Shown here in pieces: positions 41,822 through 53,738 of a DNA stretch of 64,000 bases (position 1 is the first letter of the stretch; each line of letters begins with the position of its first letter). This DNA comes from Inquilinus sp. Marseille-Q2685 (lineage in GTDB: Bacteria > Pseudomonadota > Alphaproteobacteria > DSM-16000 > Inquilinaceae): positions 1-64,000 of the forward strand of contig NZ_CAKAKL010000009.1 in assembly GCF_916619195.1 (NCBI RefSeq), written 5' to 3'. Below the pieces are notes generated by a model that was given only the letters and a program-made list of their open reading frames with translations, searched no databases and was not told the origin of the DNA. A program made the translations under genes and the position numbers.

Positions 41822-41847
41822 GGCCCGGCCGCTGGTGCGGCCGGGCC
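41822..41847. terminator. Bidirectional hairpin between the LysR gene and a secreted-protein gene
   Basis: Perfect 11-bp arms GGCCCGGCCGC (41822-41832) and GCGGCCGGGCC (41837-41847) with loop TGGT. It ends two convergent genes: LysR (plus, stop 41817) and the secreted protein at 41887 (minus). On the minus strand it is followed by TTCTTC, a weak U-tract. Confidence 0.7.
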
Positions 41848-41886
41848 CTGATATTCGTCGCCGATGGTGCGGCGATCCTGGCCGGA

Positions 41887-42330
41887 TTACTCGGCCGGCG
41901 TCGTCCCGTCCGACGGCATGGTCTGATCCATCGACGGAGCCTGCTCCATCGAGGGGGCCTGCTCCATCGTCCCGGGCTGCATCGGCTGGGCGGGCGCCAT
42001 CTGGCCGGGCAGGACCTGCTGCGGCGTGGCCCCTGCGCTCAACTGCTGCTGGTTCAACTGGCGGGTCTGCTCCTCTTCCGCCGCGTTCTGCGCGCGCTTG
42101 CTGCCGGGGCGGCGGGGGGCCTGGGGCTGCTCCTCGGTGTTCGAGGACTGGGTGTGCTTGCGGTGGTACTGCTGGTTGGTTTGGGCCGGCTCCGCCGGCA
42201 TGTTCGCGGCGGGAGCCTCGACCGACGGCGCCGTCCCGGGCACCGCCGGCTCGGTCCCGGTCTGGGCCAGGGCGGGCGCGGCGGTCAGCGCCGACACGGC
42301 GAGGGCGGTAAAGACAAAACTCCTGCGCAT
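41887..42330 (-). CDS. Secreted Gln/Pro-rich protein, paralogue A
   Basis: 147 residues from ATG 42330 (MRRSFVFTALAVSALTAAPALA), GGAG 6 nt upstream. Signal peptide of about 22 residues, mature part low-complexity: EPAVPGTAPSVEAPAANM, QQYHRKHTQSSNTEEQ, EEEQTRQLNQQQLSAG, then Met/Gln/Pro repeats (MEQAPSMEQAPSMDQTMP). I do not recognise a family. It is a paralogue of the protein at 42614: same leader start MRRS, same QTR-LN-QL motif, and near-identical bases around the start codon. Confidence 0.7.
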   Translation of the reverse strand: MRRSFVFTALAVSALTAAPALAQTGTEPAVPGTAPSVEAPAANMPAEPAQTNQQYHRKHTQSSNTEEQPQAPRRPGSKRAQNAAEEEQTRQLNQQQLSAGATPQQVLPGQMAPAQPMQPGTMEQAPSMEQAPSMDQTMPSDGTTPAE

Positions 42331-42515
42331 GAAGGTCTCCATCGAGGGATGCCTGAAGATCGGGGCCGACGGCACAGACGGCCGCAGCACGCGAACCGAT
42401 CCACCCCCTAACGACGGGACCGCCGATACCGATCCGAGGAAAATGCCTTCATGAACGATATTTCATGTTCCGGGGCATCGTCTGACAACCCGCGGGCGAA
42501 TCCTGGCGGCGGGTG

Positions 42516-42551
42516 AAAAAAGAGGCCCGGCCGCTTGTGCGACCGGGCCTC
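42516..42551 (-). terminator. Rho-independent terminator of the second secreted-protein gene
   Basis: Arms GAGGCCCGGCCGC (42522-42534) and GCGACCGGGCCTC (42539-42551, one mismatch) with loop TTGT; on the minus strand followed by TTTTTT (42521-42516). It lies about 60 nt after the stop of the gene at 42614. The stem sequence closely matches that at 41822-41847, so the duplication of the two genes included the terminator. Confidence 0.85.
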
Positions 42552-42613
42552 GGGACCGCGACCCTCGCCTCGGAAGGGGGGTGGGGGAGAGGGTCTGTTG
42601 CGGTCCGAAACGC

Positions 42614-42859
42614 TTACTTCGCCTTGGTCAGCTGCTCCTCGTTCAGCTTGCGGGTCTGGTCCTGTTCGCTGTTGGCGCTGCGATGCGCGACCGGCTTGCG
42701 GTGATGAGTCCCCGCGGTGTGGTGGGTCTTCATCTTGTGCGGCGCGGTGGCGGCCGGTGCCGCCGCGGCGGGCTGGGCCGGGGTCTGCGCCATGGCCAAA
42801 GCGGGGGCGAGGGCCAGGGCAGGCACCGCGAGAACGGCGAACAGAAGGCTCCGGCGCAT
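42614..42859 (-). CDS. Secreted Ala/His-rich small protein, paralogue B
   Basis: 81 residues from ATG 42859 (MRRSLLFAVLAVPALALAPALA), GGAG upstream at the same spacing as paralogue A. Signal peptide of about 23 residues; mature part Ala/Pro then a basic His-rich stretch (PHKMKTHHTAGTHHRKPVAH) and QTRKLNEEQLTKAK. The QTRxLNxxQL motif is shared with the protein at 41887. The His cluster could bind metal (speculation). Probably arose with its neighbour by tandem duplication. Confidence 0.7.
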   Translation of the reverse strand: MRRSLLFAVLAVPALALAPALAMAQTPAQPAAAAPAATAPHKMKTHHTAGTHHRKPVAHRSANSEQDQTRKLNEEQLTKAK

Positions 42860-43176
42860 GAACGATCTCCATCGAGGGGACAACGAAGATCGGAGGAGAG
42901 GCGGGCGGGAGGCCACGTCTTGGCTCCGACGAACTCACCCTACGTCGCCGGAGCTAACGTGCTTGTGGGCGGGAGATGAATTCCGCGTAACGATCGGGAC
43001 CGACCGAAGCGGCGGACTCTCCCTCTGACCGTCATGGCGAGGAGGCGAAGCCGCCCCTTTGACTTAAGGATGGGCCATCCCGGGGGCGGTGCGAGCGGCC
43101 CTGGATGGCCACGCCCCCAATTGGACTCAGGGCGGGGCTCGCCATGACGGTGAGGGGAGCGGCTATCCCGCCCGGG
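42860..43176. repeat. Intergenic region with palindromic repeat 43028-43151
   Basis: 317 bp with no supported gene. The repeat is bounded by perfect 14-bp arms ACCGTCATGGCGAG (43028-43041) and CTCGCCATGACGGT (43138-43151), and contains GGCCATCC...GGATGGCC as an inner pair. The same outer arm occurs at 53541-53582. It lies just past the 3' end of ftsK and may act as its terminator. Positions 42860-43020 hold the promoter side of paralogue B; no boxes assigned. Confidence 0.65.
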
Positions 43177-45821
<2,645 letters not shown>

Positions 45822-45825
<4 letters not shown>

Positions 45826-47048
45826 TCTGCCGCCTCGGCTCGGGACAGGACTTCGCCGAGCCGGGTCAGGGCGCGCCTGACCGTCTCGGTGTCGTGGACC
45901 ACGGCGACGCGCAGCCAGCGCCGGCCGATCTCCGGCCGGTCCAGGCGCGTGATGTAGCCGCCGGGCAGGGTGCGGATCGCAGCCTCGGCCCACAGCCGGC
46001 GGGCGGCGGCCTCGCCGTCGCCGACATCGAGCCACAGGAAGAAGCCGCCCTCAGGCCGGCGGAAGCCGAAGCGCCCGCCCAGCGCCGCCTCGGCGGCGTC
46101 GAACTTGGCCCGGTACAGCGCCCGGTTCTCGACCACATGCGCGTCATCGGCCCATAGCGCGGCGGAGGCCGCCTGGATCGGCAGCGGCATGCCGGCGGCG
46201 GAATGGCTGCGCAGCCGCAGGAAGGCGGCGACCAGCGCCGGGTCGCCGGCGACGAAGCCCGAGCGCAGCCCGGCCGCGTTCGACCGCTTCGACAGCGAAT
46301 GGAACACCAGCAGGTTGTCCAGCGACCCGCCGTCCCGGCCGGCCGCGACCTCCAGCACGCCCACCGGCGGCTCGCGGTCGTAGATCTCGGCGTAGCACTC
46401 GTCGGCCGCCAGGATGAAGCCGTGCGCCCGGGCCAGGCCGATGGCGCGGTCCAGATACTCCCGGCTGGCGACGGCGCCCTGCGGGTTGGTCGGGTTGCAC
46501 AGATACAAGAGCTTCAGCCGCGCCAGCAGCGGCGCGTCGGCCTCCAGCGCGTCGAGATCGGGCAGGAAGCCGGTGGCGGGCCCGGCCGGCAGGAACACCG
46601 GCTCGGCCCCGGCCATCACCGCGGCGCCCTCATAGGGGGCATAGAACGGGTCGGGCAGGGCCACCGCCGGCACCTGGTTGGCGCCGGGGCGGTGATCGAC
46701 GGCCAGCTCGGCGACCAGGAACAGCGCCTCGCGGGTGCCGGACAGCGGCAGGATATGGGCCGGGTCGACCAGCCCGCCGGGCAAATGGAAACGGCGCTGC
46801 AGCCAGCCGGCGCAGGCCTCGCGGAAGGCCGGAGTGCCGGCCACCGGCGGATAGCGGTTCCAGCTGTCGGCATGGGCCGCCAGCACCTCGGCCAGGAAGG
46901 CCGGCGGCTGGTGCTGCGGCTCGCCGACCGACATGGCCAGCGGCGCTACCCCCTCCGGGGGCGTGACCCCGGACAACAGCGCCGCCAGCCGCGCGAACGG
47001 ATAGTCCGCGAGCCGTTCCAATGCCTCGTTGAGTCGGCCGCCCCGCAT
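45822..47048 (-). CDS. DapC-like class I aminotransferase
   Basis: 408 residues from ATG 47048 ([18 protein letters not shown]); the frame is open to 47099. PLP-enzyme motifs: [47 protein letters not shown], and the Schiff-base Lys in [22 protein letters not shown], all typical of N-succinyldiaminopimelate aminotransferase (DapC) in alphaproteobacteria. Role: lysine and peptidoglycan precursor synthesis. Overlaps ftsK by 4 nt, a physical link between cell-wall precursor supply and division. Confidence 0.88.
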
Positions 47049-47312
47049 GCTCTTCTGCAACACCCTATTCCGCGTCGGGCCGGCTGCCGCCGGCCTCATC
47101 CCTCGCTTCCGGCGGCCGGTGCCGCCGCGAAACAGCTCTTAGATTCCAATCACTTTATCCGGTCTTCTGACCTCTCCTGTCAAATCCAGCGTCGCCGGCC
47201 GGCCGGTCCGGCGCGCTTTTCCGGCCACGGTGTGGCCGGCCCGGCACGGTCGCGGAACATCCGGACGAATCACGAACGAATCAGGATCTTCGCGCGACGC
47301 GAAATTGCCGGG

Positions 47313-47459
47313 TTACAGGCCGAAGGGGATCGACAGCGACATGATGCTGCCGGCGCCGCCGGACGAGCCCCAGCTGCCGCCGGCGGCGACGCCGACGCCC
47401 CGCCGCTCGGCACATCCGGCGGCCAGGACCAGAAGGGACAGGAGAAGAATCCGGACCAT
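47313..47459 (-). CDS. 48-residue glycine-rich lipoprotein
   Basis: Short ORF: MVRILLLSLLVLAAGCAERR, then glycine/serine-rich to SIPFGL and TAA. Signal peptide plus lipobox LAAG-Cys16 is textbook, so the mature lipoprotein is only 33 residues (GVGVAAGGSWGSSGGAGS...). AGGA lies 8 nt before ATG 47459. It lies in the 500-bp gap between the dapC-like and UbiH-type genes, with no partner. Family unknown to me. The lipobox with a matching ribosome site makes a real gene likely. Confidence 0.65.
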   Translation of the reverse strand: MVRILLLSLLVLAAGCAERRGVGVAAGGSWGSSGGAGSIMSLSIPFGL

Positions 47460-47552
47460 GCCGGAATCCTACCACGAAACCGCGGCCGGACACCCGCTGA
47501 TGTGACACGCGGCCACTGGACAGCGCGCCACCGCGCTCCGATGCTGCGCGCC

Positions 47553-48776
47553 ATGAATGACACCTCTTTGCGCACCCAGGTCGTGGTGGTCGGCGGCGGC
47601 CTCGCCGGGGCGACCATGGCGGCGGCCCTCGGCCAGGCCGGGATCGACACCGTGATCCTGGACCAGGAGCCGGCGGCCGCCCGCACGCTGCCGGAGTTCG
47701 ACGGCCGCACCACCGCGCTCTCCTACGGCTCGCGCCGGATCGTCGCCTCGGCCGGGCTGTGGGATGCGGTGGCGGGCCGGGCCGAGCCGATCCTCGACAT
47801 CCGCATCGCCGACGGCCGCGCCCCGGTGTTCCTGCATTTCGACCATCAGGAGATGGCCGGCGAGTCGGACGGCGCCCCCTTCGGCCACATCGTCGAGAAC
47901 CGGCTGCTGCGGCTGGCGCAGTTCGAGCGGCTGGAGGCCCTGCCGGCGGTGCGCCATGTGGCCCCGGCCAAGGTGGTGGCCGTCGAGACCGGCACCGGCC
48001 ATGCCGCAGTGACCCTGGCCGACGGAAGGGTGGTGCGGGCCGACCTGGTGATCGGCGCCGACGGCCGCGGCTCCCTCACCCGGCAGCAGCTGGGCATCCC
48101 GGCGCGCAGCTTCGCCTACCGGCAGAAGGCGGTGGTCTGCGTCATGGCGCATGCCGAGCCGCATGAGGGCGTGGCGGTGGAGCATTTCCTGCCGCCCGGC
48201 CCCTTCGCGGTCTTGCCGATGACCGACGACGAGGAGGGCAACCACCGCTCCTCGATCGTCTGGACCGAGCATCCGGACACCGCCGACGACCTGGTGCACC
48301 GGCCGGCCGCCGCCTTCGACGCCGCGCTGCAGGCCACGGTCGGCGATTGGCTGGGGCCGGTGCGGGCACTCGGCAAGCGCTTCACCTATCCGCTCGGCGT
48401 GGTGCATGCCCGGCGCTACGGCACCCGGCGGGCGGCGCTGATCGGCGAGGCGGCGCACGGCATCCACCCGATCGCCGGCCAGGGCCTCAATCTCGGCCTG
48501 CGCGACATCGCGGTGCTGACGGAGCTGCTGGTCGAGCGCAGCCGACTCGGCCTCGACCTCGGCGATCCCACGACGCTGCAGCGCTACGAGCGGCTGCGGC
48601 GGCCGGACAATGTCGCCATGATCCTGGCGACCGACGGGCTGAACCGGCTGTTCTCGACCGACCTGGCCCCGGTGCAGCTGGCCCGCGACCTCGGCCTCGC
48701 CGCGGTCGGCCGCCTGCCGCCGGTGAAGCGCTTCTTCATGCGCCAGGCGATGGGGCTGGGAAGCCGGGCGCGGTGA
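47553..48776 (+). CDS. UbiH/UbiF-type FAD-dependent hydroxylase
   Basis: Flavin monooxygenase of ubiquinone biosynthesis, about 407 residues (an in-frame ATG at 47541 adds four residues). N-terminal FAD site QVVVVGGGLAGATMAAALGQ, the DG motif DLVIGADGRGSLTRQQLG, and the GD-type FAD motif AALIGEAAHGIHPIAGQGLNLGLRD. Which ring position it hydroxylates cannot be decided (UbiH, UbiL, UbiM and UbiF share these motifs). No other ubi gene is nearby. Confidence 0.9.
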   Translation: MNDTSLRTQVVVVGGGLAGATMAAALGQAGIDTVILDQEPAAARTLPEFDGRTTALSYGSRRIVASAGLWDAVAGRAEPILDIRIADGRAPVFLHFDHQEMAGESDGAPFGHIVENRLLRLAQFERLEALPAVRHVAPAKVVAVETGTGHAAVTLADGRVVRADLVIGADGRGSLTRQQLGIPARSFAYRQKAVVCVMAHAEPHEGVAVEHFLPPGPFAVLPMTDDEEGNHRSSIVWTEHPDTADDLVHRPAAAFDAALQATVGDWLGPVRALGKRFTYPLGVVHARRYGTRRAALIGEAAHGIHPIAGQGLNLGLRDIAVLTELLVERSRLGLDLGDPTTLQRYERLRRPDNVAMILATDGLNRLFSTDLAPVQLARDLGLAAVGRLPPVKRFFMRQAMGLGSRAR

Positions 48777-48780
48777 CGTC

Positions 48781-49329
48781 CTATCCGTTTGGCGGGGCGA
48801 GCGGATAGCTCTCCAGGATCTCGTACACCGCGCCCTCGCGGCCGACATGGCTCTGGTACAGATGGAAGGCGTCGACCGGGAAGGGCTCGGCCCGGAAGGG
48901 CGCATGTTCCAGCAGCCAGCGCTCGACCCGCTCGGCCGGGGCCTGGCGCAGCCGGGCCAGGGTGACGTGCGGGGCGTAGGCGCGGTCGTCCGGCGGCTGG
49001 CCCGCGGCGACCAGAGCCCGGTCGACCTTGGCGTGCAGGAACTGCAGCGCCGGCTCCGCCGCCACCCCGGCCCAGAGCGTCGAGGCGGCACGCTTCGTGC
49101 CGAACTGGCCGACGCCGTCCAGCGCCAGGCTGAAGCCGGGCGCGGCCAGGGCGTGCAGCGCCTCGTCGATCTCCTCTGCCTCCAGCGTGTCGACCTCGCC
49201 GATGAAGCGCAGGGTCAGGTGGAAATCGGCCGGGTTGGTCCAGCGCGCCCCGGGCACGCCGCCCTGCAGCAGCGACAGGCGGGGCCGCAGCGCGGCGGGG
49301 ATGGCGATGGCGACGAAGAGGCGGAGCAT
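48781..49329 (-). CDS. thpR: RNA 2',3'-cyclic phosphodiesterase (2H family)
   Basis: 182 residues. The two HxTx motifs of the 2H superfamily are present: DFHLTLRFIGE (about residue 36) and APHVTLARLRQ (about 125), on a pseudo-symmetric fold starting MLRLFVAIAIPAALRPRL. Family opens 2',3'-cyclic phosphates and also has RNA ligase-like activity in vitro. The first 115 nt overlap the C-terminal codons of the GlxA-type regulator in another frame. Confidence 0.92.
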   Translation of the reverse strand: MLRLFVAIAIPAALRPRLSLLQGGVPGARWTNPADFHLTLRFIGEVDTLEAEEIDEALHALAAPGFSLALDGVGQFGTKRAASTLWAGVAAEPALQFLHAKVDRALVAAGQPPDDRAYAPHVTLARLRQAPAERVERWLLEHAPFRAEPFPVDAFHLYQSHVGREGAVYEILESYPLAPPNG

Positions 49330-50324
49330 GGTGATACCTCGGCTCCCCCGAGGCTGAAGCCCGCGCGGTATCGCGCGGGGCTGGTGGCGAGGCGGCGGCG
49401 GAAATGGGGGCGCGGCGTGTCGGCCGAGCCGAAGCCGCATTCGGTGGCGATGCGCTCGACCGGCAGGGCCGTGGTCTCCAGGAGCTCGCGGGCCAGGGCC
49501 AGGCGCTCGCCGACCAGCCATTCCGCCGGGGTGGTGCCGGTGGCCTCGCGGAAGCGGCGCAGGAAGGTGCGCAGGCTCATCCCCGCCTGGTCGGCCAGAC
49601 GCTCCAGCGGCAGCTCCTCGGCCAGATGGCGGCGGGCCCAGTCGAACAAAGCGGCCAGGCGCGGCCGCTCCTCGACCTGCACCGGCCGGTCGACATATTG
49701 CGCCTGGCCGCCCTCGCGATGCGGCGGCACCACCAGGCGCCGCGCCACCTGGTTGGCGATCCGCGCGCCCCAGTCGCGCCGGACGATGTGCAGGCACAGA
49801 TCCAGCCCGGCGGCGCTGCCGGCCGAGGTCAGCACCTGGCCTTCGTCGACATACAGCACGTCCGGCACGACCCGGATGTCGGGATAGCGGGCGGCCAGGG
49901 CCTCGGCGTAGCGCCAATGGGTGGTGGCTCGGCGGCCGGCCAGCACGCCCGCGGCCGCCAGCACGAAGACGCCGGAGCAGATCGAGACCAACCGGGCGCC
50001 GCGGTCATGGGCCCGGCGCAGCGCGGCCAGCAGCGGCTCGGGCGGGGTCTCGCGGAAATCGCGCCAGCCGGGCACGACGATGGTGCCGGCCTGCTCCAGC
50101 GCCTCCAGCCCGGCTTCGGCCTGGACCTGGACGCCGCCGATGGCGCGCAGCGGGCCGGGTTCGGCGGCGCAGACGGTGAAGCGGTACCAGTCCTGGAATT
50201 CCGGGCGCGGCAGACCGAACACCTCGACCGCGACGCCGAACTCGAAGGTGCACAGCCCGTCATAGGCGAGCACGGCGACGGCGCGGTTCGGAGGAGGCGA
50301 AGGCATCAGCGATGGGAACGCCAT
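49215..50324 (-). CDS. GlxA-type AraC regulator with DJ-1/PfpI-like sensor
   Basis: About 369 residues (ATG 50324 or 50306, neither with a strong Shine-Dalgarno). N-terminal DJ-1/PfpI-like domain: VAVLAYDGLCTFEFGVAVEV, Cys in LVSICSGVFVLAAAGVL, RRATTHWRYAEAL. C-terminal AraC HTH: LERLADQAGMSLRTFLRRF and PVERIATECGFGSADTPRPH. Normal GlxA proteins end soon after YRAGF; here the frame runs on for about 38 Ser/Pro/Cys-rich residues inside the thpR gene. Ligand unknown; relatives control amine or glycine-betaine metabolism. Confidence 0.88.
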   Translation of the reverse strand: MAFPSLMPSPPPNRAVAVLAYDGLCTFEFGVAVEVFGLPRPEFQDWYRFTVCAAEPGPLRAIGGVQVQAEAGLEALEQAGTIVVPGWRDFRETPPEPLLAALRRAHDRGARLVSICSGVFVLAAAGVLAGRRATTHWRYAEALAARYPDIRVVPDVLYVDEGQVLTSAGSAAGLDLCLHIVRRDWGARIANQVARRLVVPPHREGGQAQYVDRPVQVEERPRLAALFDWARRHLAEELPLERLADQAGMSLRTFLRRFREATGTTPAEWLVGERLALARELLETTALPVERIATECGFGSADTPRPHFRRRLATSPARYRAGFSLGGAEVSPCSASSSPSPSPPRCGPACRCCRAACPGRAGPTRPIST

Positions 50325-50371
50325 CGCGGCCGGGGCGTCAAGGACGGGAGTCCCGACGCCCCGGCCTGCGA

Positions 50372-51772
<1,401 letters not shown>

Positions 51773-51878
51773 CGCTCGCACTCAGCTTGCGGGAAAGTCG
51801 CGCGCAAACTGCATGAGCCGAAGCGGCGCCGCAACTGCGTCGAGCGGGCAGCTGCCATCGTCCGGCCGACGCCGCGGA

Positions 51879-52370
51879 TCACTCCGGCCGGCCGAGATGC
51901 GCGTCGAGGGCGGCGGCCAGGTCCCGGATCTGGCGGTTGAGGGCGTCGAGCTGCGGCATGGTGAGGCCGGAGCGGCGCAGCAGCGCCTCGCCCAGGCACT
52001 GGCTGCGGGCGAAGAGGTCGCGGCCGGCCTCGGTCAGCCGGACCTGGACCTCGCGCTCGTTCTCCGGGCTGCGCCGCCGCTGCACGAGCCCTGCGGTTTC
52101 CATTCGCTTCACCAAGGGCGTGATGGTGCTCGACTCGAGGGCGAGGCGCGCGGCGATGGCGCCGATGGTCCGGCCGTTCTCCTCGCCCAGCACGTTGAGC
52201 ACGAGGTACTGCGGATAGGTGATGCCCATCTCGTCCAGCATCGGCTTGTAGGTCCGGTTGATGGACATGCTGGTGCGGTACAGCGTGAAGCAGATCTGCT
52301 CGTCCAGCGCGAGCGGGCGGTCCTTCGGCAAGGGCATGCGGCGCACCTTCTGTTCCTGATGCGCGGTCAT
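51879..52370 (-). CDS. OhrR-like MarR-family peroxide regulator
   Basis: 163 residues from ATG 52370 (frame open to 52379). The N-terminus LALDEQICFTLYRTSMSINR has the reactive Cys at the OhrR position (LDxQxCFxLY), which is the organic-hydroperoxide sensor. Winged helix: LDEMGITYPQYLVLNVLGEE, TIGAIAARLALESSTITPLV, RRRSPENEREVQVRLTEAG. Divergent from the secreted chloroperoxidase-like hydrolase rather than from ohr. Several matching palindromes lie between them (52372-52492). Confidence 0.88.
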   Translation of the reverse strand: MTAHQEQKVRRMPLPKDRPLALDEQICFTLYRTSMSINRTYKPMLDEMGITYPQYLVLNVLGEENGRTIGAIAARLALESSTITPLVKRMETAGLVQRRRSPENEREVQVRLTEAGRDLFARSQCLGEALLRRSGLTMPQLDALNRQIRDLAAALDAHLGRPE

Positions 52371-52371
52371 G

Positions 52372-52492
52372 TTTATCACGAAAAATGATGTTGCGATAAA
52401 AATTTCACTGGACGCGGGCCGGACGATCGGGTAGCTCGTTGATTATCGCGATAATAGTTATTGCGATGTCATCTAATGGTTATCGTGATATC
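52372..52492. promoter_or_regulatory. Operator cluster between ohrR and the hydrolase gene
   Basis: The perfect palindrome ATTATCGCGATAAT (52442-52455), GTTATCGTGATAT (52479-52491) and weaker copies at TTTATCACGAAAA (about 52371), TTGCGATAAA (about 52391) and GTTATTGCGATGT (about 52457) share TTATCGCGATAA. The region is clearly AT-richer than its flanks. It should be bound by the OhrR-like protein and regulate both divergent genes. Confidence 0.7.
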
Positions 52493-52505
52493 AACGGAGC
52501 CGCAG

Positions 52506-53495
52506 ATGGTTCACAGCGAGCATGGGACGGACGGCATTTCGCGCCGATTCGTCCTGGCGGCGGGGGTTGGACTCGCCGCCGCGGCCGCCTTGCCGCAAGC
52601 TTCTTCGGCGCAGACCGGCACCGCGCCTTCACGCCCAACAACGGGAGACAGCACCATGAGCAGCGGACTGTTCACCACCAAGGACGGCACCAGCATCTTC
52701 TACAAGGACTGGGGCCCGCGCGACGCGCAGCCTCTCGTCTTCCATCATGGCTGGCCGCTCAGCAGCGACGACTGGGACGCCCAGCTGCTGTATTTCCTGG
52801 GCCAGGGCTATCGGGTGGTCGCCCATGACCGGCGCGGGCATGGCCGGTCCAGCCAGACCGACACCGGCAACGAGATGGACACCTACGCCTCCGACGTGGC
52901 GCAGCTGGCGGCGCACCTCGACCTGAAGGGCGCCGTCCATATCGGCCATTCGACCGGCGGCGGCGAGGTGACGCGCTATGTCGCCCGGCACGGCGGCAAC
53001 GGCCGGGTGGCCAAGGCGGTGCTGATCGGCGCCGTGCCCCCGGTGATGGTGAAGTCGGAGAAGAACCCCGGCGGCCTGCCGATCGAGGTGTTCGACGGCT
53101 TCCGCAAGGCCCTGGCGGACAACCGGGCCCAGTTCTACCGCGACATACCCGAGGGCCCGTTCTACGGCTTCAACCGGCCGGGCGCGAAGGTCTCCCAGGG
53201 CGTGATCGACAATTGGTGGCGCCAGGGCATGATCGGCGGCGCCAAGGCCCATTACGACTGCATCAAGGCGTTCTCGGAGACCGACTTCACCGAGGACCTG
53301 AAGGCGATCGAGGTGCCGACCCTGGTGATGCATGGCGACGACGACCAGATCGTGCCGTTCGCCGATTCGGCGCCGCTCTCGGCCAAGCTGCTGAAGCACG
53401 GCACGCTGAAGGTCTACAAGGGCCTGCCGCACGGCCTGTGCACGACCCATGCCGAGGTGGTCAACCCGGACCTGCTGGCCTTCATCAAGGGCTGA
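52506..53495 (+). CDS. Tat-exported alpha/beta hydrolase (non-haem chloroperoxidase type)
   Basis: 329 residues from ATG 52506, GGAG 7 nt upstream. Twin-arginine signal [16 protein letters not shown] (residues about 12-36) sends the folded enzyme out. Core of the chloroperoxidase-like esterases: [21 protein letters not shown], Ser elbow [33 protein letters not shown] (Asp), [11 protein letters not shown] (His). Usual substrates are esters or, with peroxide, perhydrolysis. Control by an OhrR-like peroxide sensor fits a peroxide-linked role. Confidence 0.9.
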   Translation: MVHSEHGTDGISRRFVLAAGVGLAAAAALPQASSAQTGTAPSRPTTGDSTMSSGLFTTKDGTSIFYKDWGPRDAQPLVFHHGWPLSSDDWDAQLLYFLGQGYRVVAHDRRGHGRSSQTDTGNEMDTYASDVAQLAAHLDLKGAVHIGHSTGGGEVTRYVARHGGNGRVAKAVLIGAVPPVMVKSEKNPGGLPIEVFDGFRKALADNRAQFYRDIPEGPFYGFNRPGAKVSQGVIDNWWRQGMIGGAKAHYDCIKAFSETDFTEDLKAIEVPTLVMHGDDDQIVPFADSAPLSAKLLKHGTLKVYKGLPHGLCTTHAEVVNPDLLAFIKG

Positions 53496-53540
53496 GATGG
53501 GATGCGGGCGGCAGGGTACGTCTCACCTGCCGCCCATCCA

Positions 53541-53590
53541 GACCGTCATGGCCACGCCCCTTCGGGGCTCGCCATGACGGTCTTCTTTTC
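53541..53590. terminator. Palindromic terminator after the hydrolase gene
   Basis: Perfect 12-bp arms GACCGTCATGGC (53541-53552) and GCCATGACGGTC (53571-53582), with an inner GCCCC-TTCG-GGGC hairpin and TTCTTTTC after it on the plus strand. It serves the hydrolase gene (stop 53495). The outer arm is the same sequence as the repeat at 43028-43151. Confidence 0.8.
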
Positions 53591-53619
53591 GGCGAGCCTA
53601 TCGCCGCCGGGCGAACGAC

Positions 53620-53724
53620 TTAGTGCGAACCGCTGCCGGACTGGCGGCCGCGCATGTAGTGCCGCTCCGGGTGGTAGCGCGGCTTGAACAGCTGGACGAT
53701 CCAATCCCGGATCACGGTCCACAT
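53620..53724 (-). CDS. 34-residue ORF after choX
   Basis: MWTVIRDWIVQLFKPRYHPE then a basic, Arg/His/Ser-rich end and TAA. AGGAGG overlaps the choX stop and lies 10 nt before ATG 53724, so translation from the choX message is plausible. The first 13 residues can form an amphipathic helix (Trp, Ile, Val, Leu, Phe), the rest is cationic, like small membrane-associated proteins. Family unknown. Spacing and ribosome site are the only evidence. Confidence 0.45.
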   Translation of the reverse strand: MWTVIRDWIVQLFKPRYHPERHYMRGRQSGSGSH

Positions 53725-53738
53725 GAGTCACGGGCCTC

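Noticed and set aside
47221-47239. Hairpin CCGGCCAC-GGT-GTGGCCGG as a terminator of the small lipoprotein gene
   Set aside because: On the minus strand it is followed by AAAAG, not a U-tract; it may be chance in GC-rich DNA.
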